DNA from: Thermoprotei archaeon
Lineage (GTDB): Archaea > Thermoproteota > Thermoprotei > Thermofilales > B15-G2
DNA: 6,470 bases
Reading direction: 5' to 3'
Assembly (NCBI GenBank): GCA_003649445.1
Contig: QMRV01000106.1
Span: forward strand, 1 to 6,470
This document shows, piece by piece, positions 6,349-6,470 of the stretch. The notes beneath the pieces were generated by a model. That model worked only from the letters and a program-made list of their open reading frames with translations, was not told the DNA's origin and made no database searches. How positions within the stretch are numbered: the first letter of the stretch is position 1; each line of letters starts with the position of its first letter. A program made the position numbers and the translations under genes.

Positions 6349-6379
6349 ATCACTGGTCAACGTGGGCCCTGATCATCAT

Positions 6380-6401
6380 CCCTCCCCGCTCCCCCGCCCC
6401 C
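6380..6401 (-). other. G-quadruplex motif, right flank of the operon
   Basis: The - strand has four G-runs of 5, 5, 4 and 3 guanines separated by loops of C, AGC and A. As at the left flank, the loops are very short, the motif lies on the - strand, and a C-rich arm able to pair with it sits 5' of it on the same strand. It lies about 95 bases upstream of the operon's TATA box. Confidence 0.65.
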
Positions 6402-6430
6402 TCTTCTTAAGAATGAGGGGGAGAGGAGGG
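6380..6430 (+). repeat. C-tract/G-tract hairpin with alternative pairings
   Basis: Outer arms 6380-6385 (CCCTCC) and 6425-6430 (GGAGGG) pair perfectly. Inside them, CTCCCCC (6389-6395) pairs with GGGGGAG (6417-6423) for a near-continuous 13-bp stem. The same guanine run can instead pair with CCCCCTC (6397-6403), closing a small hairpin around the palindrome TTCTTAAGAA (6404-6413). Two mutually exclusive folds thus compete for one G-run. Confidence 0.55.
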
Positions 6431-6470
6431 TTCATCGGGAATCATTTCTCTGAAAGGTATTAGTATGCTG

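Larger units (their letters stand above)
6302..6430 (+). ncRNA. Candidate structured small RNA or leader
   Basis: This is a G+C-rich island (39 of 60 bases are G or C at 6361-6420) with no open reading frame. It is preceded at the right distance by an A/T box that could act rightwards (6274-6290) and contains two strong hairpins (6302-6348 and 6380-6430). In A+T-rich hyperthermophiles such islands are typically stable RNAs. It matches no tRNA, box C/D or other RNA class that I can recognise. It may equally be the long 5' leader of a gene beginning at the right edge. If no rightward transcript exists, the segment is a DNA-level element only. Confidence 0.3.

Noticed and set aside
6309..6381. 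Box C/D small RNA on the - strand (ATGATGA near 6372-6379, CTGA near 6309)
   Set aside because: The C and D candidates are too far apart, no convincing internal D' and C' boxes were found, and the short terminal stem is absent.
6425..6445. tRNA T-arm-like sequence (GGTTCATCGGGAATC)
   Set aside because: No acceptor stem, anticodon arm or D-arm could be placed around it, so a tRNA is not supported.
1..6470. CRISPR array, insertion sequence or integrase
   Set aside because: No regularly spaced repeats, terminal inverted repeats with a transposase, or tyrosine/serine recombinase motifs were seen. The only shared flanking repeats are short (8-10 bases).

Overview
The window looks like chromosomal or integrated-element DNA of a hyperthermophilic archaeon, most likely a Thermoproteota (crenarchaeal) lineage. 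The pointers are A+T-rich genes with ATGA start/stop overlaps, AGA/AGG and ATA codon use, archaeal-type TATA boxes, T-rich termination signals, an Fe-S XPD-like helicase, and a membrane-anchored HerA/VirB4-type ATPase that resembles CedB of the crenarchaeal DNA-import (Ced) machinery. The intergenic segments are strikingly G+C-rich (one 60-base line, 2881-2940, counts to 70%; another, 6361-6420, to 65%). That is the usual signature of structured RNA in A+T-rich hyperthermophiles. The species cannot be named from the sequence.

Left part (1-604, + strand): the last 37 residues of an unidentified protein are followed, with a 26-base overlap, by a 171-residue multi-spanning membrane protein. A CedB-like ATPase gene of 728-751 residues (653 to about 2839 or 2908, - strand) converges on them. 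Its 5' end lies in a G+C-rich structured stretch (about 2800-2934), so its start codon is uncertain.

Right part (2963-6224, - strand): a tight operon read right to left, with 4-base ATGA overlaps at both junctions. Gene 1 is a 152-residue protein that I read as a glutaredoxin-like fold without its active-site cysteines, fused to a winged helix. Gene 2 is a 441-residue HerA/FtsK-superfamily ATPase carrying a C-terminal coiled coil. Gene 3 is a compact 494-residue XPD/DinG-type superfamily 2 helicase with a cysteine cluster. The operon has a clear TATA-type promoter near 6275-6286 and a T-rich terminator near 2944-2962.

Both flanks of the operon hold G+C-rich DNA with strong G-quadruplex motifs on the - strand, hairpins, and a shared CTG(A/G)TAGTGG core. 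The A/T-rich promoter at 6274-6290 may also fire rightwards into a structured leader or small RNA (6302-6430). A DNA-binding regulator, a DNA-pumping type ATPase and an Fe-S helicase made as one unit suggest a DNA-processing or DNA-mobility module. It sits next to, but is compositionally different from, the CedB-like DNA-transfer ATPase. No nuclease, integrase, transposase, replication initiator, CRISPR array, tRNA or rRNA was recognised.
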